Shown here in pieces: positions 1-7,766 of a stretch of 64,000 nucleotides of DNA. Origin of the DNA: Thermus brockianus (lineage in GTDB: Bacteria; Deinococcota; Deinococci; Deinococcales; Thermaceae); contig NZ_JAKEDV010000009.1 of assembly GCF_021462505.1 (NCBI RefSeq), positions 33,940-97,939 of the forward strand, in the 5' to 3' direction. Position 1 is the first letter of the stretch. Every line of letters starts with the position of its first letter. The translations under genes were made by a program, and so were the position numbers. The notes under the pieces were generated by a model. The model had not been told where the DNA came from. It did not search any database and saw only the letters and a list, made by a program, of their open reading frames with translations.

Positions 1-1
1 C

Positions 2-361
2 CTCCTGGAGGGGATGCTCTCGGCCCACCTCCTCACCGCCCACCACGCCCTCAAGCACGCCCGCTTCCGGCCCGGGGCCCGGGCCGTCTTCTTCGGCGCC
101 TACCCCGCCTACGTGCGGGTCCCCGGCTTCGCCGCCTACGCCGCGGCCAAGGGGGCCCTCGAGGCCTACCTGGAGGCGGCCCACAAGGAGCTCCGCCGGG
201 AAGGGGTCCATCTCGTCCTGGTGCGCCTCCCCGCCGTGGCCACGGGGCTTTGGACCCCCCTCGGGGGCCCGCCCAAAGGGGCCCTCACCCCCGAGGAGGC
301 GGCGAGGAGGGTGTTGGAGGCCGTCCTCGCTGAGCCTCCGCCCGAGGTCCTGGAGGTGTAG
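2..361 (+). CDS. Short-chain dehydrogenase/reductase, 3' part only
   Basis: The gene enters from the left edge, so its N-terminal Rossmann half is missing. The visible 119 residues hold the SDR active-site segment YAAYAAAKGALEAYL (Tyr-x3-Lys), followed by a C-terminal lobe. This family reduces or oxidises carbonyl or hydroxyl groups with NAD(P)(H); the substrate cannot be told. It lies 2 bp upstream of the flavin reductase gene and heads a tightly packed four-gene plus-strand run ending in uvdE. In Thermus pTT27 such genes sit near the light-induced carotenoid cluster; that link is inference. Confidence 0.8.
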   Translation, partial: LLEGMLSAHLLTAHHALKHARFRPGARAVFFGAYPAYVRVPGFAAYAAAKGALEAYLEAAHKELRREGVHLVLVRLPAVATGLWTPLGGPPKGALTPEEAARRVLEAVLAEPPPEVLEV

Positions 362-363
362 CC

Positions 364-861
364 GTGGAAGCCCGCTACCAGGCCCACTTCTATCCCATGC
401 GCCTCGCCCTCCTCGCCGTGGGGGAGAACTTCATGCCCATGGCCTGGTGGACCCCCGTGTCCAAGGCCCCCTTCCGCTTCCTCCTGGCCGTGGACCGGAA
501 GAACCACACCCTAAGCCTCCTCCGGGAGCTCGGCGAGGGGGCGCTTTGCTTTCTGCCCTGGGAGGCGCGGGCCTGGGTGGTGCGGGCGGGTTACCTCTCG
601 GGGCGGCGCGTGCGCAAGGCGGATAGGCTCCGCGTGCCCCTTAGGCCCGCCCGGGCCCTCGCCCGCACCCTGGTGCCCGAGGAGGCGCTCGCCGTGTTTG
701 AACTGAAGGTGGCGGAGTGGCCCACGGACGGGGACCACGCCCTCTTCCTGGGGGATGTGGTCCACGCCGAGGGAAGCCCCGAGGCCAAAAGGCGGCCCAT
801 CCTCTTCCTGGGCTTCCGGGACTTCGCCACCTTGGGGGAGACCTGGAGGTTCCGCCCATGA
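364..861 (+). CDS. Flavin reductase-like (FMN-binding split barrel) protein
   Basis: A 165-residue protein, close to the usual length of the flavin-reductase-like domain. It starts with [11 protein letters not shown] and contains the family-like segment [20 protein letters not shown] near residue 30. Members bind FMN and reduce flavin with NAD(P)H or serve as flavoenzyme partners. A GTG start was chosen because it lies 2 bp after the upstream stop. Its stop overlaps the next ATG (ATGA), so it is translationally coupled to the YceI gene. Partner and substrate are unknown. Confidence 0.72.
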   Translation: MEARYQAHFYPMRLALLAVGENFMPMAWWTPVSKAPFRFLLAVDRKNHTLSLLRELGEGALCFLPWEARAWVVRAGYLSGRRVRKADRLRVPLRPARALARTLVPEEALAVFELKVAEWPTDGDHALFLGDVVHAEGSPEAKRRPILFLGFRDFATLGETWRFRP

Positions 862-1364
862 GAGTGGGGGCCGCTTTCCTCTTCCTTCTGGCCTTCGCCC
901 AAGCCCCCTACGCCGTGGAGGGCGTGGCCCGCTACCGGGGCTACTACCCCCTAGGGAGCTGGGAGGGGGTGAACCCCACGGCCCGGGGGGAGGTCTGGTG
1001 GGACGGGGAGGAGGCCTCGGGAAAGGTCTGCCTGGCGCAGGCGGCCTGGGACTCGGGAAACGGCGAAAGGGACAAGAAGGCCCGGGAGATCCTCCGGGCA
1101 AAGGAATACCCCGAGGCCTGCCTCTACCTCAAGCGGGCCTACTTCGCCCAAGGGCGGTTCGTGGTGGAGGGGGAGCTCTCCCTGGCGGGCCTCAGGCGCC
1201 CCGTGCGGGTGGAGGGGGAGCTCTTGCCGAGGGGGCCGGGCTACCGCTTCCAGGGCCGCTTCGTCACCCGCTTTTCCGACTGGAACCTGGAGCGCCCCCG
1301 CTTCCTCTTCCTGGAGGTGCGGGACGAGGTGGAGGTCCTCCTCGAGGCGGAGGTCCGGCGGTGA
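858..1364 (+). CDS. YceI-family periplasmic protein
   Basis: 168 residues: a hydrophobic signal peptide ([15 protein letters not shown], cleavage probably near residue 16), then a YceI-like lipocalin-fold domain with the family phrases [12 protein letters not shown] and [18 protein letters not shown]. YceI proteins are exported and bind isoprenoid or other amphiphilic ligands. The start overlaps the upstream stop as ATGA, and the stop overlaps the uvdE GTG. It is a diverged paralogue of the frameshifted YceI gene at 45.9-46.4 kb. Ligand unknown; a polyprenyl or carotenoid ligand would fit the neighbourhood but is not shown. Confidence 0.75.
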   Translation: MRVGAAFLFLLAFAQAPYAVEGVARYRGYYPLGSWEGVNPTARGEVWWDGEEASGKVCLAQAAWDSGNGERDKKAREILRAKEYPEACLYLKRAYFAQGRFVVEGELSLAGLRRPVRVEGELLPRGPGYRFQGRFVTRFSDWNLERPRFLFLEVRDEVEVLLEAEVRR

Positions 1365-2275
1365 TCCGCCTGGGCTACCCCTGCGAGAACCTGACCCTCG
1401 GGGCGAGCACCAACCACACCCTGCACCTCGCCTCCCTCACGGAGGAAAGGGTGCGGGCCAAGGTGGCGGAGAACCTCTCGGACCTGGAGCGCATCCTCCG
1501 CTGGAACGCCTCCCATGGCTTCCGCCTTTTCCGCATCGGCCAGCACCTCATCCCCTTCGCCTCCCACCCCGCCTTCCCCTACGCCTGGGAGCGAGCCCAC
1601 GGGGCGGAGCTTGGCCGCCTCGGGCGCCTGGCCAGGGCCCTGGGGATACGGCTTTCCTTCCACCCGGGGCAGTACGTGAACCCGGGAAGCCCAAACCCCC
1701 AGGTGGTGGAGCGCTCCCTGGCGGAACTCCGCTACTCCGCCCGCGCCCTCACCCTCCTCGGGGCGGAGGACGGGGTTTTGGTCCTCCACCTGGGCGGGGC
1801 CTACGGGGACCCAAGGCGGGCCCTCCGGCGCTTTGTGGAAAACCTCAAGGCGGAAAGGGAGGTCCTCCGCTACCTGGCCCTGGAGAACGACGAGCGGCTT
1901 TGGCCCGTGGAGGAGGTCCTTAAGGTGGCGGAGGCCTTGGGCGTGCCCGTGGTGGTGGATACCCTCCACCACGCCCTGAACCCGGGCCGGCTTTCCCTGG
2001 AGGAGGCCCTGCGCCTCGCCTTCCCCACCTGGCGGGGTAGGCCCAAGGTCCACCTGGCAAGCCAGGACCCGGCCAAGCGCCCCGGGGCCCACGCCTTCCG
2101 GGTCCTGGAGGCGGACTGGGAGCGGCTCTTGCGGGCGCTCCCTGGACCCGCCGACCTCATGGTGGAGGCCAAGGGGAAGGAACAAGGGCTCCCGCCGGGG
2201 GCTTTGGCCCTTTTGGCCCCGGCCGCGCAGGGCGAGGAGCCCCTTACTCCTCCAACGCCTCCCAAAGCGCCCTGA
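1361..2275 (+). CDS. uvdE: UV damage endonuclease UvdE
   Basis: 304 residues, a TIM-barrel UV-damage endonuclease that nicks DNA 5' to pyrimidine dimers and other lesions, starting alternative excision repair. The expected metal ligands are recognisable: His in RIGQHLIPF and FHPGQYV, His in [11 protein letters not shown], Glu in LENDERLW, Asp/His in [11 protein letters not shown], His in KVHLASQ and GAHAF, and Glu in LMVEAKGKE. The GTG start overlaps the preceding stop. The 3' end overlaps, tail to tail, the truncated parB copy by about 32 bp. Thermus UVDE is structurally characterised, so the call is firm. Confidence 0.93.
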   Translation: MIRLGYPCENLTLGASTNHTLHLASLTEERVRAKVAENLSDLERILRWNASHGFRLFRIGQHLIPFASHPAFPYAWERAHGAELGRLGRLARALGIRLSFHPGQYVNPGSPNPQVVERSLAELRYSARALTLLGAEDGVLVLHLGGAYGDPRRALRRFVENLKAEREVLRYLALENDERLWPVEEVLKVAEALGVPVVVDTLHHALNPGRLSLEEALRLAFPTWRGRPKVHLASQDPAKRPGAHAFRVLEADWERLLRALPGPADLMVEAKGKEQGLPPGALALLAPAAQGEEPLTPPTPPKAP

Positions 2276-2825
2276 GCCGCGCCTCCACCAGGCGCCGCTT
2301 CTTGGGGAGGGCCTCGAGGTCAAGCCGGGCAAGCTTCGCCACCACCTCCTTGTACCAAGGCTTGGGCGCCTCCTCCCGCCTTAAAGCCTCCCGCACCCTG
2401 GCCTTCAGGTCCCGCAAGGAAAGCCTCGCCTTCACCTCCTCCAAGAGGGCCTTCCGGAGAGCGTCGTCCTTCACCTTCTTCAGTTCCAAGGCGGCGGTGT
2501 AGGGGATGGCGCCCTGCTCCAGAGCCTCCTTCAGGTCTTCGGGAAGCGTCAAGAGGGGGAGGCGGTTCTGGACAAAGGACTCCCAGGTCATCCGCCCCAG
2601 GACGCGGAAAACCTCCTCCACCCTCCGGGCCTCCGGGCTACCCATAACGTTATGGGTAGCCTTACCCCCCCTCTCGTTCCGCATCCGGTGGAGGAGGCGC
2701 ACCACCTCCTCCCGATCCCTCCCGTGCCCGTAGGCATCCCAGCCTGGCGGCAGGCCCAGGGCAAAACCGCACCTAGGCTCCAGAGCGCCCCCTGCCACCC
2801 TAGTGGGGATCCTCTTTCCGGTCAT
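2244..2825 (-). pseudogene. Truncated second copy of parB
   Basis: From about position 2710 down to 2244 this is a diverged duplicate of the C-terminal half of the ParB at 3601-4476: both read EEVVRLLHRMRNE/DEVVRFLHRMRNE, RMTWESFV/RMTWDSFV and end with the LKARVREALRREEAPKPWYKEVVA block. The N-terminal ParB/Srx and helix-turn-helix parts are absent. The first 38 codons of the open frame (GKRIPTRVAGGALEP...) match nothing in ParB and are probably chance coding. It retains the central palindrome. I read it as a remnant of a duplication or of a second par locus; expression is unlikely but possible. Confidence 0.8.
2636..2661. repeat. Perfect 26-bp palindrome inside the truncated parB
   Basis: The arms are GGCTACCCATAAC and GTTATGGGTAGCC, exact reverse complements with no spacer. 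The intact parB has a 26-bp perfect palindrome at the matching codons with different inner bases. It could be a ParB-binding or parS-like site, an RNA hairpin, or an inserted palindromic element; the sequence does not decide. Confidence 0.9.
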
Positions 2826-2875
2826 GCCCCGGGACCAAGAGCCTACGAAGACACTTGGCCTTCTTCCACTCCGGG

Positions 2876-3280
2876 CTATCCCTTACCAAGTACCTGAGCA
2901 GGCGTCCTGCGCCCGAGGGGCGTCCTATCAAAGTCGCCGTCAAAACTGACCAAGATCAAGCCGTACTTTTCCACCGCCCTGTACTGATAGGCATCGTCAA
3001 AATCCAACCGATACCGCTCCATGGTCGCAACCAGGTCCGGCATATCCTCAGGGCTTAGGCGAACGAGGGAAACGGCCCCCTCCAGGAATGCATCCCGGAC
3101 GAACAAGACGAAGGCATCCGACCTGCCAAGCCGGCCAAGCACGATACCAATGGAGTGGAGGAAGAAGTCCGTTAGGCATAACTGGTCCGAGGGGGTTTGG
3201 GCCAAAAAGGCTCCGACCTCCTCCGCCCGCTCCTACTCCAGGAAGCGCTCCAACCAGACGTTCGTGTCCACCAGATACAT
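2876..3280 (-). pseudogene. VapC-like PIN-domain toxin with amber stop at codon 16
   Basis: Starting 3 bp after the antitoxin stop, the frame reads MYLVDTNVWLERFLE, then TAG (3233-3235), then continues open for 118 codons with PIN features: a C-terminal DFDDAYQYRAVEKYGLILVSFDGDF block and the family ending RTPAQVLGKG. The N-terminal VDTN aspartate is a normal PIN metal ligand. PIN toxins cut RNA and are neutralised by the upstream antitoxin. A single CAG-to-TAG change explains the lesion, so the toxin is probably silenced; a restart at the TTG at 3205 would lack the catalytic Asp. Confidence 0.82.
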
Positions 3281-3283
3281 GGC

Positions 3284-3490
3284 TCAATCGCCCCTCCACC
3301 GCAACGCCTCTTTCTGAAGCTCTAGCGCAGTGTACTGACTGCGGTACTCCCGGAGCGCTCCCGCCCAATCTTGTCGCAACGGACGTGCTTGCTTGCGGCG
3401 CCGCTTTTCCAGCAAGAACTCCGCGAAGTCGGCAACCTCCCGTTGCAATTCGGGCGGCAACTGCTGAAGCAACTCCTCAAGCCTTCCCAT
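3284..3490 (-). CDS. DUF2281-type antitoxin (VapB-like)
   Basis: 68 residues. The family pattern is clear: a start with LQQLPPELQREVADFAEFLL, a central DWAGAL, and a C-terminal YTALELQKEALRWRGD, the toxin-binding tail typical of DUF2281 antitoxins. It is the first gene of a two-gene unit whose second gene, a PIN toxin 3 bp downstream, has an amber codon. The module lies between two parB copies, as expected for plasmid addiction systems. With the toxin broken it may be a free antitoxin. Confidence 0.8.
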   Translation of the reverse strand: MGRLEELLQQLPPELQREVADFAEFLLEKRRRKQARPLRQDWAGALREYRSQYTALELQKEALRWRGD

Positions 3491-3600
3491 ACGTCTTCCT
3501 CCCTTCTACCACCCTTGGGCCACCTCTCCAGGCCCGGGGGCACCTTCAGGCGTCCCAAGAGTAACGGTCTCTTCTGGGGAACGCAGAAGCCCCCAAACCC

Positions 3601-4476
3601 TCAGAGAAGCACGGCTTCCAGCTCCCTCAGCTTCTCTTCCACCAGGCGGCGCTTCTTGGGGGGGAGGGCCTCGAGGTCAAGCCGGCTAAGCCTCGCCACC
3701 ACCTCCTTGTACCAGGGCTTGGGCGCCTCCTCCCGCCTTAAGGCCTCCCGCACCCTGGCCTTCAGGTCCCGCAAGGAAAGCCCCGCCTTCACTTCTTCCA
3801 GAAGGGCCTTCCGAAGGCCATCGTCCTTCACCTTCTTGAGCTCTAAGGCGGCGGTGTAGGGGATGGCACCTCCTTCCAGGGCCTCCTTCAGGTCCTCGGG
3901 AAGCCTCAAGAGGGGGAGGCGGTGCTTCACGAAGGAGTCCCAGGTCATTCGTCCGAGGAGGCGGAAGACCTCTTCCACCTTCTGGGCCTCTGGGCTACCC
4001 CCAACGTTGGGGGTAGCCTTACCCCCCTTCTCGTTCCGCATCCGGTGGAGGAAGCGCACCACCTCGTCCCTGCTCTTCCCAAGCTCCAGGGCCAGGAGGT
4101 CCAGGACCCCGATGGTTTCCTCGTAGGGGTTCAGGTCCTCCCGCTGGAGGTTCTCCATGAGGGCGATGGCAGAGGCGGCCTTCTCGTCCACCTCCAGGAC
4201 CACCACGGGGACCTCCTTAAGCCCCGCCATCCCCGCCGCACGGTAGCGCCTTTCCCCGGCGATAATCTCGTACTTCCCGCCCTCCACGGGGCGAACCAGG
4301 AGGGGCTCCAGGACCCCTTGGGCCCGGATGGACTCGGCCAGGGCCTGGAGGGAGGCCTCGTCAAAGCGGCGGCGGGGTTGGGGGCGGGGAACAAGCTCGC
4401 TCAGGAGGGCCACGGAGGATGCAGGGCGTTTGGCCTCCTCCACCAGTCCCTTGAGGTAGGCCCGGATGGCGCTCAC
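3601..4476 (-). CDS. parB: Plasmid partition protein ParB
   Basis: 291 residues. Residues about 25-115 form the ParB/Srx domain (LVPRPQPRRRFDEASL, GVLEPLLVRPVEGGKYEIIAGERRYRAA, ALMENLQREDLNPYEE), followed by a helix-turn-helix region and a basic C-terminal dimerisation part. It binds centromere sites and loads with ParA to segregate the plasmid. The GTG start overlaps the parA stop (GTGA). A perfect palindrome interrupts the region between the HTH and the C-terminal block (residues about 153-161). No canonical chromosomal parS was seen nearby. Confidence 0.93.
   Translation of the reverse strand: MSAIRAYLKGLVEEAKRPASSVALLSELVPRPQPRRRFDEASLQALAESIRAQGVLEPLLVRPVEGGKYEIIAGERRYRAAGMAGLKEVPVVVLEVDEKAASAIALMENLQREDLNPYEETIGVLDLLALELGKSRDEVVRFLHRMRNEKGGKATPNVGGSPEAQKVEEVFRLLGRMTWDSFVKHRLPLLRLPEDLKEALEGGAIPYTAALELKKVKDDGLRKALLEEVKAGLSLRDLKARVREALRREEAPKPWYKEVVARLSRLDLEALPPKKRRLVEEKLRELEAVLL
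3993..4018. repeat. Perfect 26-bp palindrome inside intact parB
   Basis: The arms are GGCTACCCCCAAC and GTTGGGGGTAGCC with no spacer. Compared with the copy at 2636-2661, two bases differ in each arm, and the changes are mutually compensating, so both remain perfect palindromes. That points to selection on the palindrome rather than on the encoded residues (TPNVGG versus THNVMG). Confidence 0.9.
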
Positions 4477-5435
4477 GCCACCACCTCCTCAAAGCGGAAG
4501 ACCCTCTCCAGGAGGAAGTCGGCGAGCCGGGCGACCTCCTCCGCCGCCTCCTTGTCCCCCGTGAGGTGGATGGGCACCCCCTCCTCCGTGGCACGGCGGT
4601 GTGGGCCAGGCCGGTAGGCCATCCGAGGGGTTACGGGAGCGATTTCCTCCAGCTCTTGGATGGTCTCCAGCACCCGGTTGTCGCCGGCGGTGCGGGCGTC
4701 GTACTTGGTGGGGATGAAGGCGCGGATGATATGGCCCCGCCCCGACACCGCCTCGGGGTCCACCTTGCGCAGGGCCTCCCGGTACTCCTTGGCCACCCCG
4801 ATCACCGCCTTTAGCGCCTGGATTCCCTTGGCCCCCGTCTCCACGGGCACCAGGAGCCCGTCCCCCGCCAGGGCGGCCATCACCGCCAAGGAGCCCAGGG
4901 AGGGCAGGGAGTCCACGAAGACCAGGTCGTACCGCTCCAGCTTTTCCAGGGCGGTGCGCAGGGCCAGGGCGCCCAAGGGCTTCCGGTCCAGCTCCAGCTC
5001 CCCCACCGCCAGGTTCACGGAGGCGGGGACCAGGTAAAGGTTACGGCCCACCTCCTTGGGCGGGGGGAGGAGGTCCTGGCGGATGACCCGAAGGAGGGTT
5101 TCCTCGTCCTGAACGCCGCTCGGGTCCACGCCGAGCCAGGCGGTGAGGTTGGCCTGGGGGTCGGCGTCAATCAGGAGAACCCGGTACCCCCTCGAGGCCA
5201 GCTCAAACCCCAGGTCCCGGGCCAGGGAGGTCTTCCCCGCCCCGCCGGCGTGGGTGAAGAGGGTGTAAACCTGCGTCCTCCGCTCGGGACCGTCCACCTC
5301 CTCGGGGATGTACCAGTAGTGGCCCAGGCGCACCGCCGCCAGCCTGCCCTCCTTGATCCACCTCCGGGCCAGGCTCTCCGACATCCCCTCTTTGCGGGCC
5401 CACTCCGTGAGGGGAACCAACCTTTCCCGTTTCAT
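4473..5435 (-). CDS. parA: Partition ATPase ParA with N-terminal DNA-binding segment
   Basis: 320 residues from the ATG at 5435. Residues about 5-45 look like a helix-turn-helix ([20 protein letters not shown], then [11 protein letters not shown]), as in plasmid ParAs that autorepress. The ATPase follows: P-loop HAGGAGKTS, switch-like [16 protein letters not shown], Walker-B-like [10 protein letters not shown]. The first signature lysine of the deviant Walker A (normally KGGxGKT) is replaced by alanine. It forms one operon with parB (GTGA overlap). The longer open frame to 5492 is less likely, as the HTH begins right at this start. Confidence 0.9.
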   Translation of the reverse strand: MKRERLVPLTEWARKEGMSESLARRWIKEGRLAAVRLGHYWYIPEEVDGPERRTQVYTLFTHAGGAGKTSLARDLGFELASRGYRVLLIDADPQANLTAWLGVDPSGVQDEETLLRVIRQDLLPPPKEVGRNLYLVPASVNLAVGELELDRKPLGALALRTALEKLERYDLVFVDSLPSLGSLAVMAALAGDGLLVPVETGAKGIQALKAVIGVAKEYREALRKVDPEAVSGRGHIIRAFIPTKYDARTAGDNRVLETIQELEEIAPVTPRMAYRPGPHRRATEEGVPIHLTGDKEAAEEVARLADFLLERVFRFEEVVA

Positions 5436-5507
5436 GAGGGAAGGATACCAGGTATGTGCGCTTTTCGGCAACCAGGCTCTGACGGTTCCCACACAAGAAC
5501 CCCGGCC

Positions 5508-6098
5508 CTACCGAAAGGCAAAACGCACCACCCAGACCACCTCGCACGCCCCGGCCCCCGTGTCCTGGCGGGTGGTGGAGGTCCGCCAATAGGACCCATC
5601 CGGCCCGTAGACGTCCACCAGGTAGCCCTCGAGGCGCACCACCTGGCCAGGGCGCACCCGGCCCATGGCCCGCTCTATCCCTGGGCTTGCCGGCACGAGG
5701 TGCATGTTGGCGCTATGCTCCACGATCTCCCTCAAAGGGATGGGGGGCTCCCCGGAGCCAGCGTAGAAGTAGAAGCGGTCCGCCTGCCAGATGCGCATGC
5801 GGCGGAGAACGGCGGTGTCCGACATCCGTCCCCAGCCCAGGGCGAAGTCCCAAGGGGCGACCGCCGCCCACCGGTCAAAGCGGTAGCGGCGCTTGGCGAG
5901 GAGACGGGCCTCGAGGCCGAACCGGGCCACGGGGATTAGCCGGTAGGGGCCCTTCACCAGGGCACGGGGATCTTCCGGCCCCAAGGGCTCCTGCACCGGG
6001 GGATGGGGCGCCAGGACGCCTGGCGGCGGGGGCTTGGGCCGCTGCCAAAACCAGGCCGCCACGAGGAGGAGGGCCAGGACCACAAGGAGCCTACCCAT
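5508..6098 (-). CDS. Membrane-anchored conserved hypothetical protein downstream of cas6
   Basis: 196 residues: one N-terminal transmembrane helix (residues 3-18), a Pro-rich linker, then a globular extracytoplasmic domain with a recognisable block YRFDRWAAVAPWDFALGWGRMSD near residues 70-95 and a C-terminal OB- or SH3-like stretch ending VVWVVRFAFR. I have seen similar proteins annotated only as hypothetical; no function is known. The start overlaps the cas6 stop by 8 bp, so it is co-transcribed with cas6, but nothing links it to CRISPR biology. Confidence 0.7.
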   Translation of the reverse strand: MGRLLVVLALLLVAAWFWQRPKPPPPGVLAPHPPVQEPLGPEDPRALVKGPYRLIPVARFGLEARLLAKRRYRFDRWAAVAPWDFALGWGRMSDTAVLRRMRIWQADRFYFYAGSGEPPIPLREIVEHSANMHLVPASPGIERAMGRVRPGQVVRLEGYLVDVYGPDGSYWRTSTTRQDTGAGACEVVWVVRFAFR

Positions 6099-6825
6099 CC
6101 CCCTCCCTCGGGGCGAACACCTTGGCCCGCCCGTAGCCCAGGGCAGTCTTGGCCCCCACCCCGGCGAAGAAGGCGAAGCGCCCCAAGGCCCAAAGCCAAG
6201 CCCGCTCCTCCTCCGTGGCCCTAGGGAGGTGGTAGACCACCCGGCCCACGAAGCCCACGGTGTCCACCTCCGTGGCCGCCCTCAGGGTGCGCCCCTCCAG
6301 CCAGCGCACCGTGGTCCTCTCCAAGAGGGCCTCCCGCACCTCCTCTGGGGCCTTGAGGGTGCCGAAGGCCTCGAGGCGCCGTAAGAGGCTCTCCATCACC
6401 AGCCTAGGCTCGGGGAGAGGGTAGTGCACCCCCTTGCGGCGGAAGAAGGTGGGGGCGTGGAAGCGCAAGGGGAGGTCCGGCCCTAAGGGGTTCTGGAAAA
6501 GCCTCGGGTAGGTGGTGACCCCCGCCCAGGGGTGTCCCTCCTGGAGCACGGCCTTGAGGCGGAAGGGGGTCCCCAGGCGCACCTCCTGGCCCTCGAGGGC
6601 GAAGAGGGTAGGGGAGAGCCGGGCATAGAGGTCCTCCCTTAGAAAGCTCACCCGGGCCCAGTAAGCCCCCTCCTTCCCCCCAAACCCCAGGGCAAAGGGG
6701 TTTTCCCCCTGGTCGTGCACCTCGGGGGCCACCTCCCGCAGGAGCCCGTAGAAAAACCCCCTTAGGCCCAAGGGCTCGGGCGGGGCCTCGCCCTCCAGGA
6801 GGAGCACCAGCGCCGCCAAGACCAT
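6091..6825 (-). CDS. cas6: CRISPR-associated endoribonuclease Cas6
   Basis: 244 residues, typical Cas6 length. It has the N-terminal RAMP segment with EVHDQGENPFAL (His37 is a plausible catalytic residue) and the C-terminal glycine-rich loop FAGVGAKTALGYGR diagnostic of Cas6. Cas6 cuts CRISPR precursor RNA within repeats. No CRISPR array or effector genes are present in the window, so it would act on arrays elsewhere or is an orphan. A -10-like TACAAT ends 6 bp before the ATG, suggesting a leaderless transcript. It sits between a CARF gene fragment and parAB. Confidence 0.85.
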   Translation of the reverse strand: MVLAALVLLLEGEAPPEPLGLRGFFYGLLREVAPEVHDQGENPFALGFGGKEGAYWARVSFLREDLYARLSPTLFALEGQEVRLGTPFRLKAVLQEGHPWAGVTTYPRLFQNPLGPDLPLRFHAPTFFRRKGVHYPLPEPRLVMESLLRRLEAFGTLKAPEEVREALLERTTVRWLEGRTLRAATEVDTVGFVGRVVYHLPRATEEERAWLWALGRFAFFAGVGAKTALGYGRAKVFAPREGDG

Positions 6826-6831
6826 GGCCCG

Positions 6832-6837
6832 ATTGTA
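6832..6837 (-). promoter_or_regulatory. -10-like box before cas6
   Basis: On the minus strand TACAAT lies 6 bp upstream of the cas6 ATG, the layout of Thermus leaderless promoters. No convincing -35 was seen 17 bp further upstream, so the call is tentative. Confidence 0.4.
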
Positions 6838-6862
6838 CCCATTCGGCCCCGGTGCCCATCGC

Positions 6863-7171
6863 TCACACGGTAGCGCTCGCTTCGCTGGCCCTGGTACTCG
6901 CTTTCAGGTAGGCAACCGGCGCCAGTCTCTTCTGTTTCAGGAACGTCTTTGGGTTCTTCAAGGTTACGTGATAGCTTGCAGCAAAGCTTTCGGACCAGTC
7001 CAGAAAGGAGGCGTGATGGCGCAAGGAGGTGCCATAGTCCCGCACCAGCTTCGCCGCCACGGGATGGGTGTCCTGGCTCGCCAGGAAAACCACCCCTTCC
7101 GGGGCGTGGTGGGCCAAGGCCTCCTCCAGGGGGCCTGGGGTGGTCCCTACCGTGAGGATGAGGACCTTCAT
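6863..7171 (-). pseudogene. N-terminal CARF-domain fragment (TIGR02710-like)
   Basis: From the ATG at 7171 the product begins MKVLILTVGTTPGPLEEALA and continues with EGVVFLASQDTHPVAAKLV, the first strands of a CARF sensor domain in CRISPR-associated proteins of the TIGR02710/Csm6-like class. Recognisable similarity fades after about residue 70, and the frame stops at residue 102, well short of the usual length. A matching all-helical C-terminal HEPN half lies on the opposite strand at 10601-11287. CARF domains bind cyclic oligoadenylates made by type III CRISPR complexes. The upstream leader contains a stray iteron at 7240-7256. Confidence 0.65.
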
Positions 7172-7343
7172 ACAGAGCTTTATCATTCGGGATGGGCACC
7201 CACCGGGGCCAGGCACGGAGGGCTTCCGGGGGAAGGACACCCCAAGACTTCCGATAGCCATTGCTTGGATACGTTACATGGAGCAAGGAAAGAGGGGAGC
7301 CCTGTCCAACGCTAAAGGGAATGGATCCAAACAATAGTGCCGT

Positions 7344-7407
7344 GTTGTTGATCTCTATTAATCTCCTTAAATGCTCTAAACCCATTGATATATTGATGAT
7401 CAACAAC
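7344..7407. other. AT-rich segment bounded by inverted repeats (candidate unwinding element)
   Basis: GTTGTTGATC (7344-7353) and its exact reverse complement GATCAACAAC (7398-7407) bracket a 44-bp stretch far richer in A/T than the surroundings (TATTAATCT, TTAAATG, TTGATATATTGAT). Beside an iteron array this is the natural candidate for the DNA unwinding element. No confident DnaA box was found. Confidence 0.65.
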
Positions 7408-7708
7408 AAGGACGGGGGGCGGCGGGGCGAAAACCGCGTTCAGGACGCAAACCGGGGTGAAAAACTCCCCAAGTCTTCCGATAGAACTCCCCAAGTCTTC
7501 CGATACCAACTCCCCAAGTCTTCCGATAGTTTGCTCCCCAAACTCCCCAAGTCTTCCGATAGCAATTCCCCAAGTCTTCCGATACCAACTCCCCAAGTCT
7601 TCCGATAGTTTGCTCCCCAAACTCCCCAAGTCTTCCGATACGGGACCGGGCAAACTGCCCAAGTCTTCCGATAGTCGGGGTACGAGCCGATTTTGCCTTA
7701 ACTAAGGG

Positions 7709-7740
7709 AAAAGGGCGGGGTTTCGCTTCCCGCCCCGCCC
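7709..7740 (-). terminator. Probable repA terminator
   Basis: Read on the minus strand, GGGCGGGG (7740-7733) pairs with CCCCGCCC (7720-7713) across a 12-nt loop and is followed by TTTTCCC. It lies 27 bp after the repA stop, within the iteron region. Confidence 0.65.
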
Positions 7741-7766
7741 AAAACTCCCCAAGTCTTCCGATACCC

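Larger units (their letters stand above)
7240..7763. other. Plasmid replication origin with iterons
   Basis: Nine copies of the 17-bp iteron CCCCAAGTCTTCCGATA (plus-strand reading; two copies have one mismatch) start at 7467, 7489, 7512, 7545, 7568, 7591, 7624, 7657 and 7747. A tenth, with one mismatch, is at 7240. Start-to-start distances are 22, 23, 33, 23, 23, 33 and 33 bp, near multiples of a helical turn. An AT-rich stretch (7344-7407) lies beside them, and repA reads away directly adjacent. This is the expected binding array for RepA. The last copy sits 3 bp after the repA stop, so the origin is downstream of its initiator gene. Confidence 0.9.

Noticed and set aside
755..1360. Long upstream extension of the uvdE frame
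   Set aside because: Low-complexity Pro/Gly-rich codons overlapping the flavin reductase and YceI genes; the GTG at 1361 overlaps the YceI stop and begins the UVDE domain.
7457..7763. Repeat array that could be taken for a CRISPR
   Set aside because: The units are 17 bp with 5-16 bp between them, and the gaps are themselves partly repeated (CCAACT, TTTGCTCCCCAAACT). Next to repA this is an iteron array; there are no 30-40 bp unique spacers.
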